A stretch of 64,000 nucleotides of DNA from Certhia americana (lineage: Eukaryota; Chordata; Aves; Passeriformes; Certhiidae): positions 79,181,133 through 79,245,132 of the forward strand of contig CM031858.1 of the NCBI GenBank assembly GCA_018697195.1. Reading direction: 5' to 3'. The translations under genes were made by a program, and so were the position numbers. Below, in pieces: positions 1 to 13,800 of the stretch. The notes below the pieces were generated by a model, which worked only from the letters and a program-made list of their open reading frames with translations, did not search any database and was not told the origin of the DNA. Position 1 is the first letter of the stretch. Every line of letters begins with the position of its first letter.

Positions 1-1690
1 TCAAGCGCTTCCCATTTCTTCCTGCTTGCTTTACCTGCTCAAAGTTTTTGGAAGCCGTAATGAGGCAAATATCCATCCTTGTTCCTTCTGAAAGGTTTGT
101 TTCCTTTTGTGACTCCCAGGAGGTGTCAGCTGATCAATCATTTGTGCTTTTAGAGCACTCACCCCCTGTAAGAGAGGGCTTGCCCTTCAACAGAAAAGGC
201 CCACTTCACCACAACTCTGGAGACCTCAGAATCTGAGAGATTGAGGATGGAAGGAAACTAGAAAGGACTTAAGTTTTTACTCTCTGCTCCCAGGCAGTGA
301 CAGCATTGAGCTAAGTAATACCAGAGCAAAAACACCCTGCAGGCTCCTCCCTAATCTTTCTAACTGTTCAACCACCCTTTTTGTTTGATGATTTGTCTTT
401 AAATGTCTGCTTAGATTTCCTCTGCGCAATAAATTTCTAGTACTCTTTTGACTATCTGTCATGGACATGAACAACAGATAATTTAATTTACAAGTCTCTT
501 ACAAATGTGAATACTTGGCAAGTCCTCCCTAAACTTTTCACCTCTAGGCTCAAATCAATCCTAATAATGTGTTGTTTTTCCACAATAATGCATATTTTCA
601 AGATCTCCTATCATACTTAATTGTTTTCCTTTGGATTCATCTCACCTGCTACAGGTAATTTTACTGACAGACCCAAAACCTATTTGCAATGGTCTTCACC
701 ACACAATTTCATGGGGAAAAAAGAAGGTAAATTTTAGGAATAAAGGAAGATGATGCTCTTCCCCAGCTCAAAGAACATTTCAGGATTATTTCTACAAAGT
801 GGTCAGTCACAGCCAACATGACTTTCTGGATATAATTCTATAATGAATTTTAGCAAATTTAACTAGCAAATTTAACTCTTACACACCTCACAATAGCCCT
901 GGATGCAGTAGTAAAGCTGCCACACTGCCTTTTCTTCCCATTACAAACGAACAAAAAAACCCAATGAAAAGAAAAAGCAGGAGCAGCAGGAAGTAAAGAA
1001 CAGTATAACACACCATCAAGTTTTCACAAAAGAGCCCTTCATTCTGAACTAAGAGTATAATTCATAAACAAGACATTTCTTCACACTGAAGTTACTCATT
1101 AAACAACGTTTTCTGTGTATAAAAGATGCTTTTTCAGAAAGAAAATTCTTTTTGACCTGGTGCTTCCCATTCCAAAATAACAATTTCTCCTGAAAAATTT
1201 CTCCTGGTGTTTGAGTTACCAGTTACTCCGTTATGTTCCATCATAAAACCAGACAAAAGTGTTAATATTCACGCTTCAACAATGAAGAGTGAGGTTGTCA
1301 CATCAGTAGGAGGCAGAGGTTTCTTTGCGAAACACTGTAGGTGTGATCTGAAAGCCACTAATGGAAATAAGGGACTGGCAGGATCTGTCACATTACTGGC
1401 ATGTCACAACATTCTGGTCTGTTTCAAGGACCAGGTCAGTGTGACAGAACCACAATGGCTTCTGCAGTAGCTAATAAGAAAGAGCAGATTAATTTTGTTT
1501 TTAAAAATCAACTGATTTTAACATTTTGTTACTCTAGACATATACAGAAGTTACACAACACTTCTGGAAAATCTCAGTGTTGACATGTTTCTGTCTGAGA
1601 GCAACCCTATCCTCATGCCTCAAAGCCAAACGCTGTCCTGCACCAGGGGTGCAAATTAAAAATGTAACAGTTGAACATGACACAAATTAC
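1..1690 (-). other. TRIO intron after the first Ig exon
   Basis: Intronic AT-rich sequence following the 1691-1853 donor. I looked for the next TRIO exon (DLGEATLKI... YTCIAVND) and did not find it here, so this intron continues beyond the window. No recognisable repeat or gene. Confidence 0.7.
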
Positions 1691-1853
1691 CTGTAGGAAA
1701 TGCTGTGATGACCGTCATTGCTCAGTGTATTATGATCAGGACCTTTCCAAGTAACTGAAGCCTTGGGGCGACCACAGACTTTACACCTAAGCACGATGGT
1801 CTCTCCTGTCTCACATGTTACCTCACTCAATGGAATTATAAACTCTGGGGGAA
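1691..1853 (-). CDS. TRIO: TRIO exon: first part of the Ig-like domain
   Basis: 163 nt, phase 1 in, phase 2 out. The acceptor is tctttttccag and the donor is TACAG|gtaatt. It encodes (V)[40 protein letters not shown] and [13 protein letters not shown] plus two bases of a Ser. This is the N-terminal half of an I-set Ig domain: LRCKVCG supplies the first disulfide-position Cys and VTWKG the core Trp. The second half (with YTC) and the kinase exons lie outside the window. Confidence 0.95.
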
Positions 1854-4800
1854 CTGGAAAAAGAGAATTAATGGCATTAAGTAAACTGAAGCAAACACAT
1901 TTAATTTCTATCCCTTGCACTGTTTTCTTTAGAAACAATTTAACAAAACAGTACTTTAGATTTCCAAGGTGTATATATCCCCTGCCCTTGGAGCACATCC
2001 ATGGTTAGGCCCCTTGCAGGGGCTCCACAGAGCTACTCAATTTTTCTCTACATGAACATGGACACAGCACTACTGCTGCTGTGCCACAGATAGTGCTGAA
2101 GCCTACCATGGTGAACCAAACACCCAGTTTATGGTAAGTGAGGAAAGTCTACACTGAAAAGTATTTAAGGATGTGCTCAGCTAGGCTATCTTTATATCTG
2201 GTCAAGTTCGCAAAAGGGAACACAAAACACTTCATCCATTGAAGCACCATAGCGCCTTCCCTTTTCCACAGGTGAAACTCAAAAAGTTTGGTTCTTGTCT
2301 ATTAATCTAAACCCCAATGGGCCACTATCTTTGTCCTGATCTGCCTCTGCAGTGGAGAGGTCCTGAATGTTCCCTAGGCTGCAAGATTGAAAATAAAGCA
2401 GCTCCAACTCCTGGCCTTGTAACTTTGCAAATTCAGCAGGGCCCCACTTCCATACAGAACACATCATATGGTCCTTGTGTTCTACATTGTTTTGGATTTG
2501 TGAACAAAAAAGTGTTTCTTACATCTTAAAAAAGAAATATGACATATTTAATTCTACCTTCTCTAAAAAGAGTCTATATGCATTTTTGTAGAAAGCACTC
2601 AGTTCCTGACATAATCCATATCAAGAAAATACTGTTTTAATCAAATTTATTGACTGAAACTTTCAAAAATTAAAGGAACTTACCATCATAAATGTAATTT
2701 GGGTTGAGAAGCTGGAAAGGAAAAATTAAAGAATTAATGTCCTGATAATCTCATAATAACTTAAAGAATGGTAGAAAACCAAGCACAGAGATGGATCAAA
2801 GTTAGCTGTACCCACAAAATCCAAGAAACATCTGAATACCACAATTTCTGCAGCACTCTATTATTTTTACAGTATCTTTTTTCTTTTTTTTTTTTGCTAT
2901 GATGCTTTCAGGTTTGAAGGTTATAACTTCCTGTTTTCAGACTTGGCAAAAAGAGTCCACTAAAGTCACTGCTGCCTTTGATTCCTTCCTGTGAAATCCT
3001 GACAGAAGCTACTTTTAAAGAAATCCCAACCCAACTTCTTTTGGAAACTACACCTTTGAACACTTACTTTTACAGAAACCTTGTTGGCAAGTCCTTCTCG
3101 GGATTTGCGATAACCATTTTCTAGCTTGCCTTCCCTTTTGCCGTCTTTATCTTTTTTCTCAGATTTCTTCCTTAATCGGAGTGCTGTGTGCCAAGACGTT
3201 GACTTCCTGAACACAGAACATGAAAATCTGATCAATTCTTCTCAACTCCCTGTTATGCCCTATACTATCTAGTTTCATGTGGCATTGGAAAAGTATGTCA
3301 AAATGTTTTTTCTGTGTTACAGTGTAATAAAATGAAATACATTAAGTATTCCATAAGGGATGCCACCCTTGGTTAAACTGTGAACAAGCTAGAAATTTAG
3401 TCTGAAGTTCAGTATTGAAATCATTGCTCGAATGGTAAATGTTCTACATGAAAATTCAAACTGTCAATTAAACTAAGCAACAACCAGTATGAAACCTATA
3501 CCAAAAGCAGCCTCACAAAAGCTTTACAAAAAATTCAAACTTTGAACTTTGATACAATTTCTTCCATTGCAGATATGAAAGAGTTGTTCCCGGCATACAG
3601 TAATTTTCAATAGGTTTGTGGCTTAAAGCAGATATCTAGGAACTCTGAAATCTTGTTTTATTTGAACAAACATTCCCTGTTTTTCTAGACAAAGGTGTCT
3701 AGACTGGTAACTCATTCTATTAAATAAACAAGTTAAAACTAATTATTTCTGCTCTTAGATAAGGCATTCTTTTCCCAGAAGATTAGGCTATTGCAACTTT
3801 TTAATAAAGAATATGTGCTTCTGGGATCTTTCTCACTAGCTTGTATTTTAACATTTGCTAAGGGATCTCTCCAGTACTCTCTCTGCTTGCTGTTCATTTA
3901 TTTCTCCATGATCACATCAATTTTTGGCCTTAAAGGTTCAAGGCCTTCTCTATTTGGAAGCTTTCTTCCTTCCTCCCCTTCTAAGCACACCCAGGCACTC
4001 ACTTGATGGTTCCATCAGGGTTGTCAATGATGATTGCACTGGTATGCCCCAAGACATAGCCGGGAATCCAGCCCTCGGCTGCGGGGCACTGATCGGTGGC
4101 GGCTCTGAACACCAAAAACATGTTCTGTTGGTTGCTGGCTAGAATCTGCACGACCTCTCCTTGGTAGACATTTATCTCATCCTCCTTCACTGCCGTGTAA
4201 TCGTGTGTCACCAGCATGGTGGAGATATTGCTACTGCTGCTACTTTCACTCTGCAAGCGTCAATCAGAAGCAGAGAGAGCAGGGGGAAAGAAGAGAATCA
4301 AGTTTAAAACTCATGAAGAAGACAGGCTGTTCTTGGCCTGCTACATTACCTACCTAATCCACTTGGTTTAAATAGCAGTCAAAGAAAAGAGCAACAATGT
4401 TTTTCTCTTTTAAAGCTGCCTGTGTCTGTTTATCTTGTGCATTACATATTTGAGCATCTTCATGTACTGCTGCTGTACAAATTTATTCCCAATACAGTTA
4501 CTCAATATCATTTCCTTTAACTAGGACTCATTTTATTCATAAATCTCAACTTGTCTTCCTTTCAAGCTCAGACGCTGAACTTTGACTCTTCACCAGGCAT
4601 CAAAACTACAGTACAAGCATGTAAAACAGTCTTTCATGGTCTTGTAAGTTCGGTTTCAAAATCATAGTCATTAGCTCATAATCACTGGAAACTCCAACAA
4701 TGAAAAATACATGTAGTCTTTCCTACCACTGTCAGATCTCAAACTTCTGTGTGCAGGGCCTTCTGCACACGAAACATGACAACCTACAAAAGAACAAAAC

Positions 4801-7800
4801 AGGGCTCTTTTTTTGAGAGACAGCATCTCTCAAAACCCCAAGACTTATCACTGGTTGCAGCTGTACGATCAGGTTTATTCCTTTAAATGTAGAGGATGAA
4901 GTAAATTACTGAAATAAGAAATTGTTAATCTGATGGTCAAAATAGACCCACTAAACTGTAAGAATCCCTTCTAATTTATTAGTGACTAAGACAGCTGAGT
5001 GTTGTTACTTATTTATCCTACACGTTCAACTACTGTTCATGATTTTGTTAATTTCTCCACCAAGCATTTGTGGAAAGCTAATTATGGCTGAGAAGGAGTA
5101 CATTCAAAATCATATTACTTTCAGAACAAAAAGCCTTCTCCTGACTATGAGCCTACTGGAAATTATTATAAAAGTAAGACTTACTTTGCCCATTTGCATC
5201 TATTCCTTATATGAGGCTTAATAAATGGAAGTGTGAAAACTATTATCAGATTACACAACCTACTCCCTGATTATTTCTTTCCTGAAACAAGTTAAAACCA
5301 AGGTGATTGGCCTGTTAATGATATGGCATGAAGTGTGTGTGCTTGTGTGTGCCTGTCTTTTGTCTCTGTTCTTACTTCAAACTGTTTCAGGTTACTCAGT
5401 GCCAGTGGGGGCTCTCTATGGCTCAGCAGAAGCTGAGCTGAAGAAGGAAATGAGTACCCATGTCCTGGGTACTGCTATTGCTTATGGAGCAGAGCCACAT
5501 TAGTACCACTCATGTGCTATCAGCCAGTGGAAACCTTGGCACACAGGATTAAAACAGCATAATTTTTTTCCTCAAAACTGTCAAATATTTCTCAAATATT
5601 GAGAAGATGCAGAGGGTGTCAGCTGACAGCATGGCACACTGGGAGCCCTGAACACTGCTTTCTCTTGCAATCTGCTAAAGGCCTTGAACAAGTCACTCCA
5701 TCTCTCGGTGCCTGTGCTTCCCTGGGGACTCTGGCTGAGAAACCAAGACATTTGGAACGGAACATTCTCAGATTACTAATTCATAGCATGTCAAACACCC
5801 TGTGATGCTTGGAGTGCCAGTGACTGTACATTTTATTCTAGCTGGACTGTAATATTCAACTGAGTGACTCAAATCTTTTTGCCATATTAGAATGATGAAG
5901 CATATGCTACCTCTGTGAGAAAGACCTCATTGTGCATTGTAAGTCTACTAAAGGATATTTACATTAATTTCAGATGCTGTATTTCCTGTGGGAGAACTAA
6001 TTTTTTCTAGTTTAGAGATCAGCCTGCATGTCCTTTTGTATTATTAAGTCCTTTCTATAATTCAGGCAAACTGGGAATGGCTGAACCAAAGAAATTAAGT
6101 CTCATTTTCAGTCATTATTTAAATTAGGATGACGACTTGCTACATTCTTTTACCTAGATGAAAAACAACTACTCAGAAAAAGCAGCTTTTGTTGACTCCT
6201 CCTATTAGACTTATAGGGAAAGATGAAGGGGAGTTGCAATATCAACCTAAGCCTCAAACCTTGCCCCACACACTATTCCTGAACACACTGTTTCCTAGCA
6301 TGCAGCAGATTTAGTGTAACTGCAAGACTGACCTTTCTGTAACATAACATTTCTTTCTGACATTTAAATCTTGAAGGATCATAATAGACTCTGAATATTT
6401 CTTGTGTTCAACAGGGACAGTTAAATCTGTTAAATAAACAACTGTCTGGTAACTACTAAGTGACAAATGTTCTTGAGAATGTGTTTATACCAGAATTCAT
6501 TCTCACAACTTTCCTTTTGCCTTCCAAGGAAGTAATTATTCTTGCACAGTAATGTTTTTCTACTGAAAGTACTTCTGGTCGTCACTGACCTCAACTATGG
6601 GATTAGAGGAGGATCTACAAAGAAAATACATAAAATTCCTCCCATATTCCTCAACTAGCAAAACTTACTCCTTTTTCTTCTTAGAAGTAATTTTTCCTTA
6701 AGTAATCAACCATAGCCATATGTGCATGTGAATATACACACACAAATGGTTGAATTAAAATAAACCTTCACAACCCATTTTCTCCAACTTGTTCATTGTG
6801 GTATGAAATCCTGTTGATTGGTCTAGAAATGAGATTATAAATGAGGATTTATGGCCCATCTCAATTACCGAATATATATAAGTTCTGTAGCTGTGAACAT
6901 ACAGCTGTGAAGCAGAAGGCATGCATTCCAACATTATGTTTTGCAGTGAGATAAAAACAAGCAATGGTGTCTTTGCTGAGATAGTATCAAAATCCAAATG
7001 TTTTGAAAACTTGGTGCCATCCCATCTTTCCCTTTCTCTTTTTTTAATGTAACAACCTGAAATTAGCATTATGCAAGTACCACCATCTTGACTGACATTC
7101 TACGCAGTAAATGCAAAATACTCAAATTACTCCAGATTTTGCATTACTTTACATCACATCACATTTTGCTAGACTGAAGATAAACACAAGACAGAGCTAA
7201 ACCAAATAAAAAGCTGAAGGAAGATCAGGATAAAAATACAAAACATGCAAAGCATAATTTTTATTCTTCTGAAGCTATTATAAAAGTAAGTGTAAGAACT
7301 AAGAAGTCAAGAAAGCTTTGTGTGTTAAACAGTTCTATAAAGAAACACATGCATTTAAAAAAGATCCAGCAAGTTAGGTGATTTGCAAAACTGGTATTGC
7401 ATACCATTTGTGAGAGAGTAGAAAAACAAACATTCATGAACACAATGCTTAGTGAAAGAAAAATCAAATGTGAGTTTAAAAAGAAAGGCACCATAACCTG
7501 CCTAACACATCCATGGCAAATGCCTCAGCATTTTTGTTTTATATTTGCACATGCCCTCATGATTGCTGTGTTGCTTTCTTGGTGGATGTTATTAGAGATA
7601 ACGTAGATTCTGTTCATAGCCCGGATTTCTGCACAAACACACCAAGTGCACAACAAGAGGCTGAATCTCCAGAAAACCGAAACCAGTTCTTCTTACAAAG
7701 GAGAAAGGACAAGTGGAGCAGGTAATCATTTTGGTTGCAGGAGAAGTAGGATTATTGTCGCTAGGTTTTGTTGGCCTATTTGGAATGGATTGCAGAAAGC

Positions 7801-10800
7801 TTCCTTGATCAAACACGGGATTTAAAAAGAGATTGATGTACAACAACTAAGGCTGAAAGGAGAGGGGGGAAAAAAATAAATTAATATAAAAAAAAAGTCA
7901 AGCAGCCCAGGGAACGTAGATGTCTCCAGGAAGTTAAAACTCAACAGGACAATGGTGGCAAATTTGTGCGTGAAAGGGAAAAAAGCCCCAAGGCAATCTG
8001 CCAAAATCCTGAAGTCAGATTTAAGTGCTGGTGCAATGCATACCCCAAGGTGCTCTGGCTGCCACGACTCAGCATGTTAATTATGTGCCTTCAAATTAGA
8101 GACGAAAAAAGCAAGGACAGCGAGTTAGTAGGTATCAGCCTAGTGATCTATATTTTCAGCAGAGGCAGAAATCGCATCTAATGTTAGCAGTTGCTTTTGT
8201 GTCTGTATACATGGCCATGTTGACATGTATACACACACACACAGGTAGACACTCTTGGTTTTTTAATGCGCAGAAGATACCGGAACAGTTGATTATTTCA
8301 GAGCAGTACAGCACCGGAGAGCCGGAAGTTAGTACGGAGAAGGATGGCAACGCACAGAAAGGGAGCATGGAAGGTTTTAGAAGAGCTCGCAGGACAGAGG
8401 TGCTCCGCTCTTACCCCATTACTCTGGGTGGAGTGAACTGACTGCTCGCTGGTCGAGGAGCATGTGCTCATGCGGTCTGTGTCCTTGCTGTGTGAAGAGT
8501 GGCGGTGGACCTGCCGCTGGAGGGAGTCATTGTCCCCAGGGAAAGTGAAGGAGCCAGGGCGGCTGGCAGGGGATGCTGGGATGGAGCTCCAAAAGGAGCC
8601 CTTCTGCAGGGGGCTGCTGGGTGGAAAGGTTTCCTTGCCAAAAGGAGAAGGGAAACTTGTGGACAGAGGAGAGTTCATTGGAGAGATGGCTCCTGGCCTT
8701 GGCTTCCCAAGCGTCAGTGATCCTATGCTGTTTCTTGTTCGACTGTCCTCTGAGATTCCACGTGAGTCTTTCTGGGCTCCATCAGCTGAGCCAGAAATGT
8801 TTCCTGCTGTCTTCCTGGGACTTTCCATAACTTTCATCTTGGGAATCTGTTCAGCTTCTCTCTGAGGACCATCCGGCTCACTGGGAGGGTGCCTGTCTGG
8901 CTGGCTTAGGCCAGTTTCTAAGGAGGTGGTGTAGTGTGGCAGGGAGTGATTGTGAATGGACATACCTGACATCTTGTCTGCCTCTGCTTGGGCCGAGGCT
9001 GCAGAGGAGACCAGGACTGGGGAATGGTGTCTGACAGGCTGGGGGATCCGGGATGGCCGGCTACGGCTGGAGCTGGGGATGCCACTACAGCTGCCGGGGC
9101 CGCCGCTGTTACCGCTGCTGCTCCCGCCGCCGCCTCCACCACTGCTGTGGTTCCTCTGGTACTCGATCGGGGACGTCAAGGCTGCAGTGGGGGTGAGGGG
9201 GGAGGCGGTCAGGGGAAAGGGGGCAGGAAAGGGAACAGGAACAGTTTAAAACAGACATGTCTACTGGCAAAAAGGGGAGTGCTGTTCAAATAAATTTCCT
9301 TAGCAGTGGAAAGATGCCACAGACTTCAAGTCACTTTTCTTTATCTAATCTTCATAACCTGCTGTATCTACCCATATTAAAGATGAAAAATCTGAAACTA
9401 AGAAGAAATGTTTTCCTCTAGGATCCCACTTGTCAGTCAGCAGCCAAGTTGGGGAAAAGCAGGTGTGACTCCACATTTTCTGCTTGTTGTTACTCATTAC
9501 AACTGTTCAAAAAAATCTAGGTTGGGACAATAACCGAAAGATACAAAAATAGAGCAAGAACCTTCTAGTGTCACAGCAGACAACACCACGTTCTACATTT
9601 CTCCTGCAAAATCTGAATGTTGTTGCCACAGTAAGATGTGACAATAATGGCCACCAAAATGATAGAAGCAAAACATATTCTGAATAGATGCTTAAAATTC
9701 CACTTGGGTTTAGCCTTTAAAGGCTTGCAGTTGCTTAAAACGGGTACACAAGCTCTCAACGGATGGCACCTATCTTGATTCACTCCTACAAAACATTTGG
9801 AAACTTTCACCAAGAGAACACCATGTAAATTCAGACTACCAGTCTTATAATAAATGCAAGCATCTGTTCTGAAGCAGAGATGCCGCACATATCCCCCAAC
9901 TGTTCTGTATTAGCTCAGGAAAAAGGCAACTTGCAAAACATTTCAAAGCCAAGAAAAAAGTGATGAGAGAAAAGTCATACAATCACAAACTTCCAGTAAA
10001 AGAAAATAATTTACCATTTAGAAAGTTGCGCTGGTTTTCCAAAATTTGGTTAATTTCATGGATCCATAACTGGCGGACTCCCGGACTGGCAGAATGCAAA
10101 ATAAAGGTCTCCGTGACATCGCCCGTCCTTGATGTTAGTGCAAATTTACATGGATCACTGTCCACATTTTCCTCCAGGGAAAGGCAACTCACCTTCATGA
10201 AAAAAGCAAGCAAATGTATTTTATGGGAAACATACCTTTCAAATCTCTTTATTAGAAGTTTAGAGTCAGATCTTCAGAAGACAACCACTCATTCCTTTAG
10301 TAAAACAATACCATGAAACGAAGTTACTTAATTCCTAAGTAACTAAGTAAACTGAGAATTAGTGTGCTGACACACTGTGCCTGAACCACCTCCAGCAGGT
10401 CAGCAAGGCCCAGTGTTCTCCATCCCTCATTTTCCTTTCAGATTAGTTAAAATGCTGAGCCTTCAACTCCAGATACAGCAATGCCCTGGACCTGGCTGTT
10501 CAGCCAGAGCTATAAACAGCAGATTCAAGTGGCAGGTAGAGCACCAAGGTGAATTAGGGGAAGCAGAGGGTCCACTCAAAACACTTCATGAGGGCTGCTC
10601 AACCCTAAAATTATCAGGTTTTTTCATTAAGAGCTTGAAGTGGGGAAACACTGTTTGTTTGAGGAAGAGCTGTCATATCTAAGAAGGTCACACTACATAC
10701 AAACGTTATCTACATATTTGGGTATCAGAAAGAATACAAAACCAGTAATTATCTCTACTTGCAATGACTTTGCAATGTGGTGTACACACAGCACAGAGAT

Positions 10801-13800
10801 GAAAACTAAACTTTTTGAATACCTGTCCAGCACTTAGTGCCAGAACACCTGCTTCGATATGCTTCACACAGGAAGCATCGGAGTACTGGGATCCAAAGAT
10901 CTCCACTTAACATCGAAGTGAGAGCAAATTTGGTAGGAAGTAATTTCAGGAAACTGACACCTCGTTGTGCTCTCTGACTGCACATCTAGATGTCACTAGT
11001 GACTGCCCACAGAATGAGAAACTGTTACCTTAGCAGAGCTTGTGCAGGGGACACAAAAGACTCACACACAAGAGTTACCTTGATACTGTTTTTAAACAAG
11101 AATCCGGGCATGGAGAAACCTTTCTTTTTATCTAGCAGCTCACTGAAAATGACAATCTGCTCAAACAGGAAGACCCGTCTCTCCTTGCAGCGTGGCAGAA
11201 GTCCTGCATCCTGGTCTGTAACCAAGAACGTGTCCTGGAGCAGGAGCTTACCCTGGGCTACAATTTTACCCTAAACACAGAGGCAAGAAAAAACACATTT
11301 AGTGATGTTGTTTCTTTCCCTAACCAACTTTTTAAAGCACATGTTCATGACAAACAGCTTTGTGCATTTCCCACCTTCCAACTGTCATTGACCATTATAT
11401 ATTCACTTCTTCTCCTATACACAAGATATTCTTGTGCTCTTTCTCAAACAAAAAAAAAAAAACCAACCAAAAACCCAAACATCAAAACCAAACCAAACCA
11501 AAAACCCAAACCAAATACCAAAAATCTACTCCACCCTTTCCAATTCATACTGCACTTTGATGCTTGGAAGACTAAGGCTTTCATTTCTCTCTTCTGAATA
11601 GCTCCCAACAGTTACTCATAGATTCTTCCAGGATGCTGAGCAGGGGCAGAATTGAAGTTCATGTCTGCACCACAGAACATAAAGAGCTTTGCAAGTAGAA
11701 CATGTATCTGTGACCTGGCTGATGCATTCTTTTCATCTCTTCTATTTTCATCTCTTCTAGACTAGCCAATTTTCATATCTTCGATACTTAGTAAAACAAG
11801 GAGGGCTACAGTTGCCTCAAATACATGATTGACCTTAGTGGTGATTCCTTTGTCTACACTGCTGAAGTCAGGTCTGCTCATCTGATAACTGATTATTTCA
11901 CTGTCTTGCAAGCCTTTAGCCAACAAGGGAACTGTAGTAAGACTGTCCCTTTCTTTATTTTGCAGAAGGGCTTACCTAGTGTGACTGACACAGCAGGTAA
12001 TGTTGCCCAGGAAAAAGTCCTTGGCAGGGCTAAGACTTGATTTTTTACTTACTGCATTTTGTACCAGTGAAGAAAAACTACACATTTCTCCCCACAACAT
12101 TAATGGTTAATTTCTAGAGAACCTCAAAAAATCTCTAAGCAATACTCCAGCCAACTTACATCAAATCCTTGCAGGCGGCCAACATTCATCATGTCATTAC
12201 ACCGTTTTGGTACTATACACATGACCTCTACAGCTTTCTGTTCAAGACAAATAAAAAGTAAAAGCTTTATTTTCCAAATGAGTTAGCAGCATAAAATTTT
12301 ATTTCATTTGATATGGTTGCTTTAGAACAGAAATGTAAGAAGTAAACACTTATAATCAGTTTCTCAGAAAGATCAGAAAAGGAAAGTGGCTCTGCCAATA
12401 CAAGAGAAATTCCAAGTTAAAAGAATTCATATCACTAAGAGAAAATGTCTCAAGTACCTCTAGTTCTGTTGTGTCAAGATTAGCTTTTTTAGAATACTTG
12501 AGGAAGTCCTGAAAAAGAAAAAAAACAAGCAATATTTCTTTTCTCATTAACCATCAACAAGAAATCTTAGAAAATCTGAATTTGATATCCTCTATCAGAA
12601 TATGACAGACTGCAGAAGACAACCATTTGGATTTAGGTCATACAAAAACATATGCTAAGGCAATGACCTCTGTGCTACAAAGGATTGCTCTTCAGTAAAT
12701 ACTTATGTGCTATTAAAATGATTGCAGGTGTAGCTGGAGAAGCTCTGATGAGTCCCAACAACTTGTATCATGTTTACACCTGAAAACAGTTAGGAGTTCC
12801 TTCTCCCTTTCCTGTGACACTGGTACATATTTTAAACATTTACATGCCCTTTGTTTGGTCTTTAACAGGTAAAAGAAAAAACTAATTTCTGCCCAAGCCA
12901 TCTACAGCAATTTCTGTAACTATCTGAATGTGCTCTGAAAATAATTATATGGTATTGCTTACAAATCTGGGTTCTGTTAGGAAAAGGGGTTGAACACCAT
13001 CAGCATTAATTAAAAAAGAAAACCTATATATTAATACATCTATAACACATCTATTAACACAACTCATTCATCTCAACATCACTTTACCTTTAGTAACAGC
13101 TGGTATTTCATAATTCTCTGCACAGGTTTTATTAGCAAGTCTGTGAGCTGAAGTCTGTGGCCCAGGCGTTGCTTTAGATCCTGAGAGTTGTAAAATAAAC
13201 ATTTTTGTTTGTCAGTTATAAAGACCTTTGTTTTGTTGAGTTAGAAACACAGCATACATACCAGTATATGGAGATATATATATATATATATATAAAAACC
13301 CCAAGGAAATATCAGTATTAATTGTTATCACAACAGAATCTTCAGTTCTCAAAAGCTGGAATCCTTCCCCTTACCACCCTTGGTCCCAATGTATTCCCTT
13401 CTGCAAGCACTTTCCATCTCTTTCTTGACAAGGCTTCAGAAATGTAATTTTTCAGTCATGGGTTGTATACAGCCTATTTTCAACAGTGATCTTCCTTATC
13501 CAGAACTGCCATTCTATATAAAATGCACTGGTAACAGCCTGGGCTAAGGCTACTAATCCCAGTAGGATAAGACTCTACTAATTAATTAATATCTTACACC
13601 CAACCTTTAGTTTTCATCTCTAGGAGTCTGCATCAGATTTGAGAAATTAGAACAGAAATGGCAAGAAATTGTAATTTAAACACTAATAACAATATATGCT
13701 GCATTTTTGGGGTTTTTTTTTTGTTTGTTTGTTTTTTCTGGCTTGATCAACAGATTTGATAATCCTTCACCTCACATATCCTCTCTCACGAACTTACCTC

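Larger units (their letters stand above)
1854..4002 (-). other. three short TRIO introns
   Basis: Introns 1854-2683 (830 bp), 2712-3067 (356 bp) and 3207-4002 (796 bp) lie between the Ig, microexon, basic-linker and SH3-2 exons. All are GT-AG. Apart from short T/A runs near 2880 they contain nothing recognisable. Confidence 0.85.

Noticed and set aside
8298..8414. Extension of the Gly/Ser/Pro exon through its donor as an alternative C-terminus
   Set aside because: The frame stays open for about 40 codons past a good gtaaga donor, but there is no polyadenylation signal in sight and the tail has no recognised counterpart.
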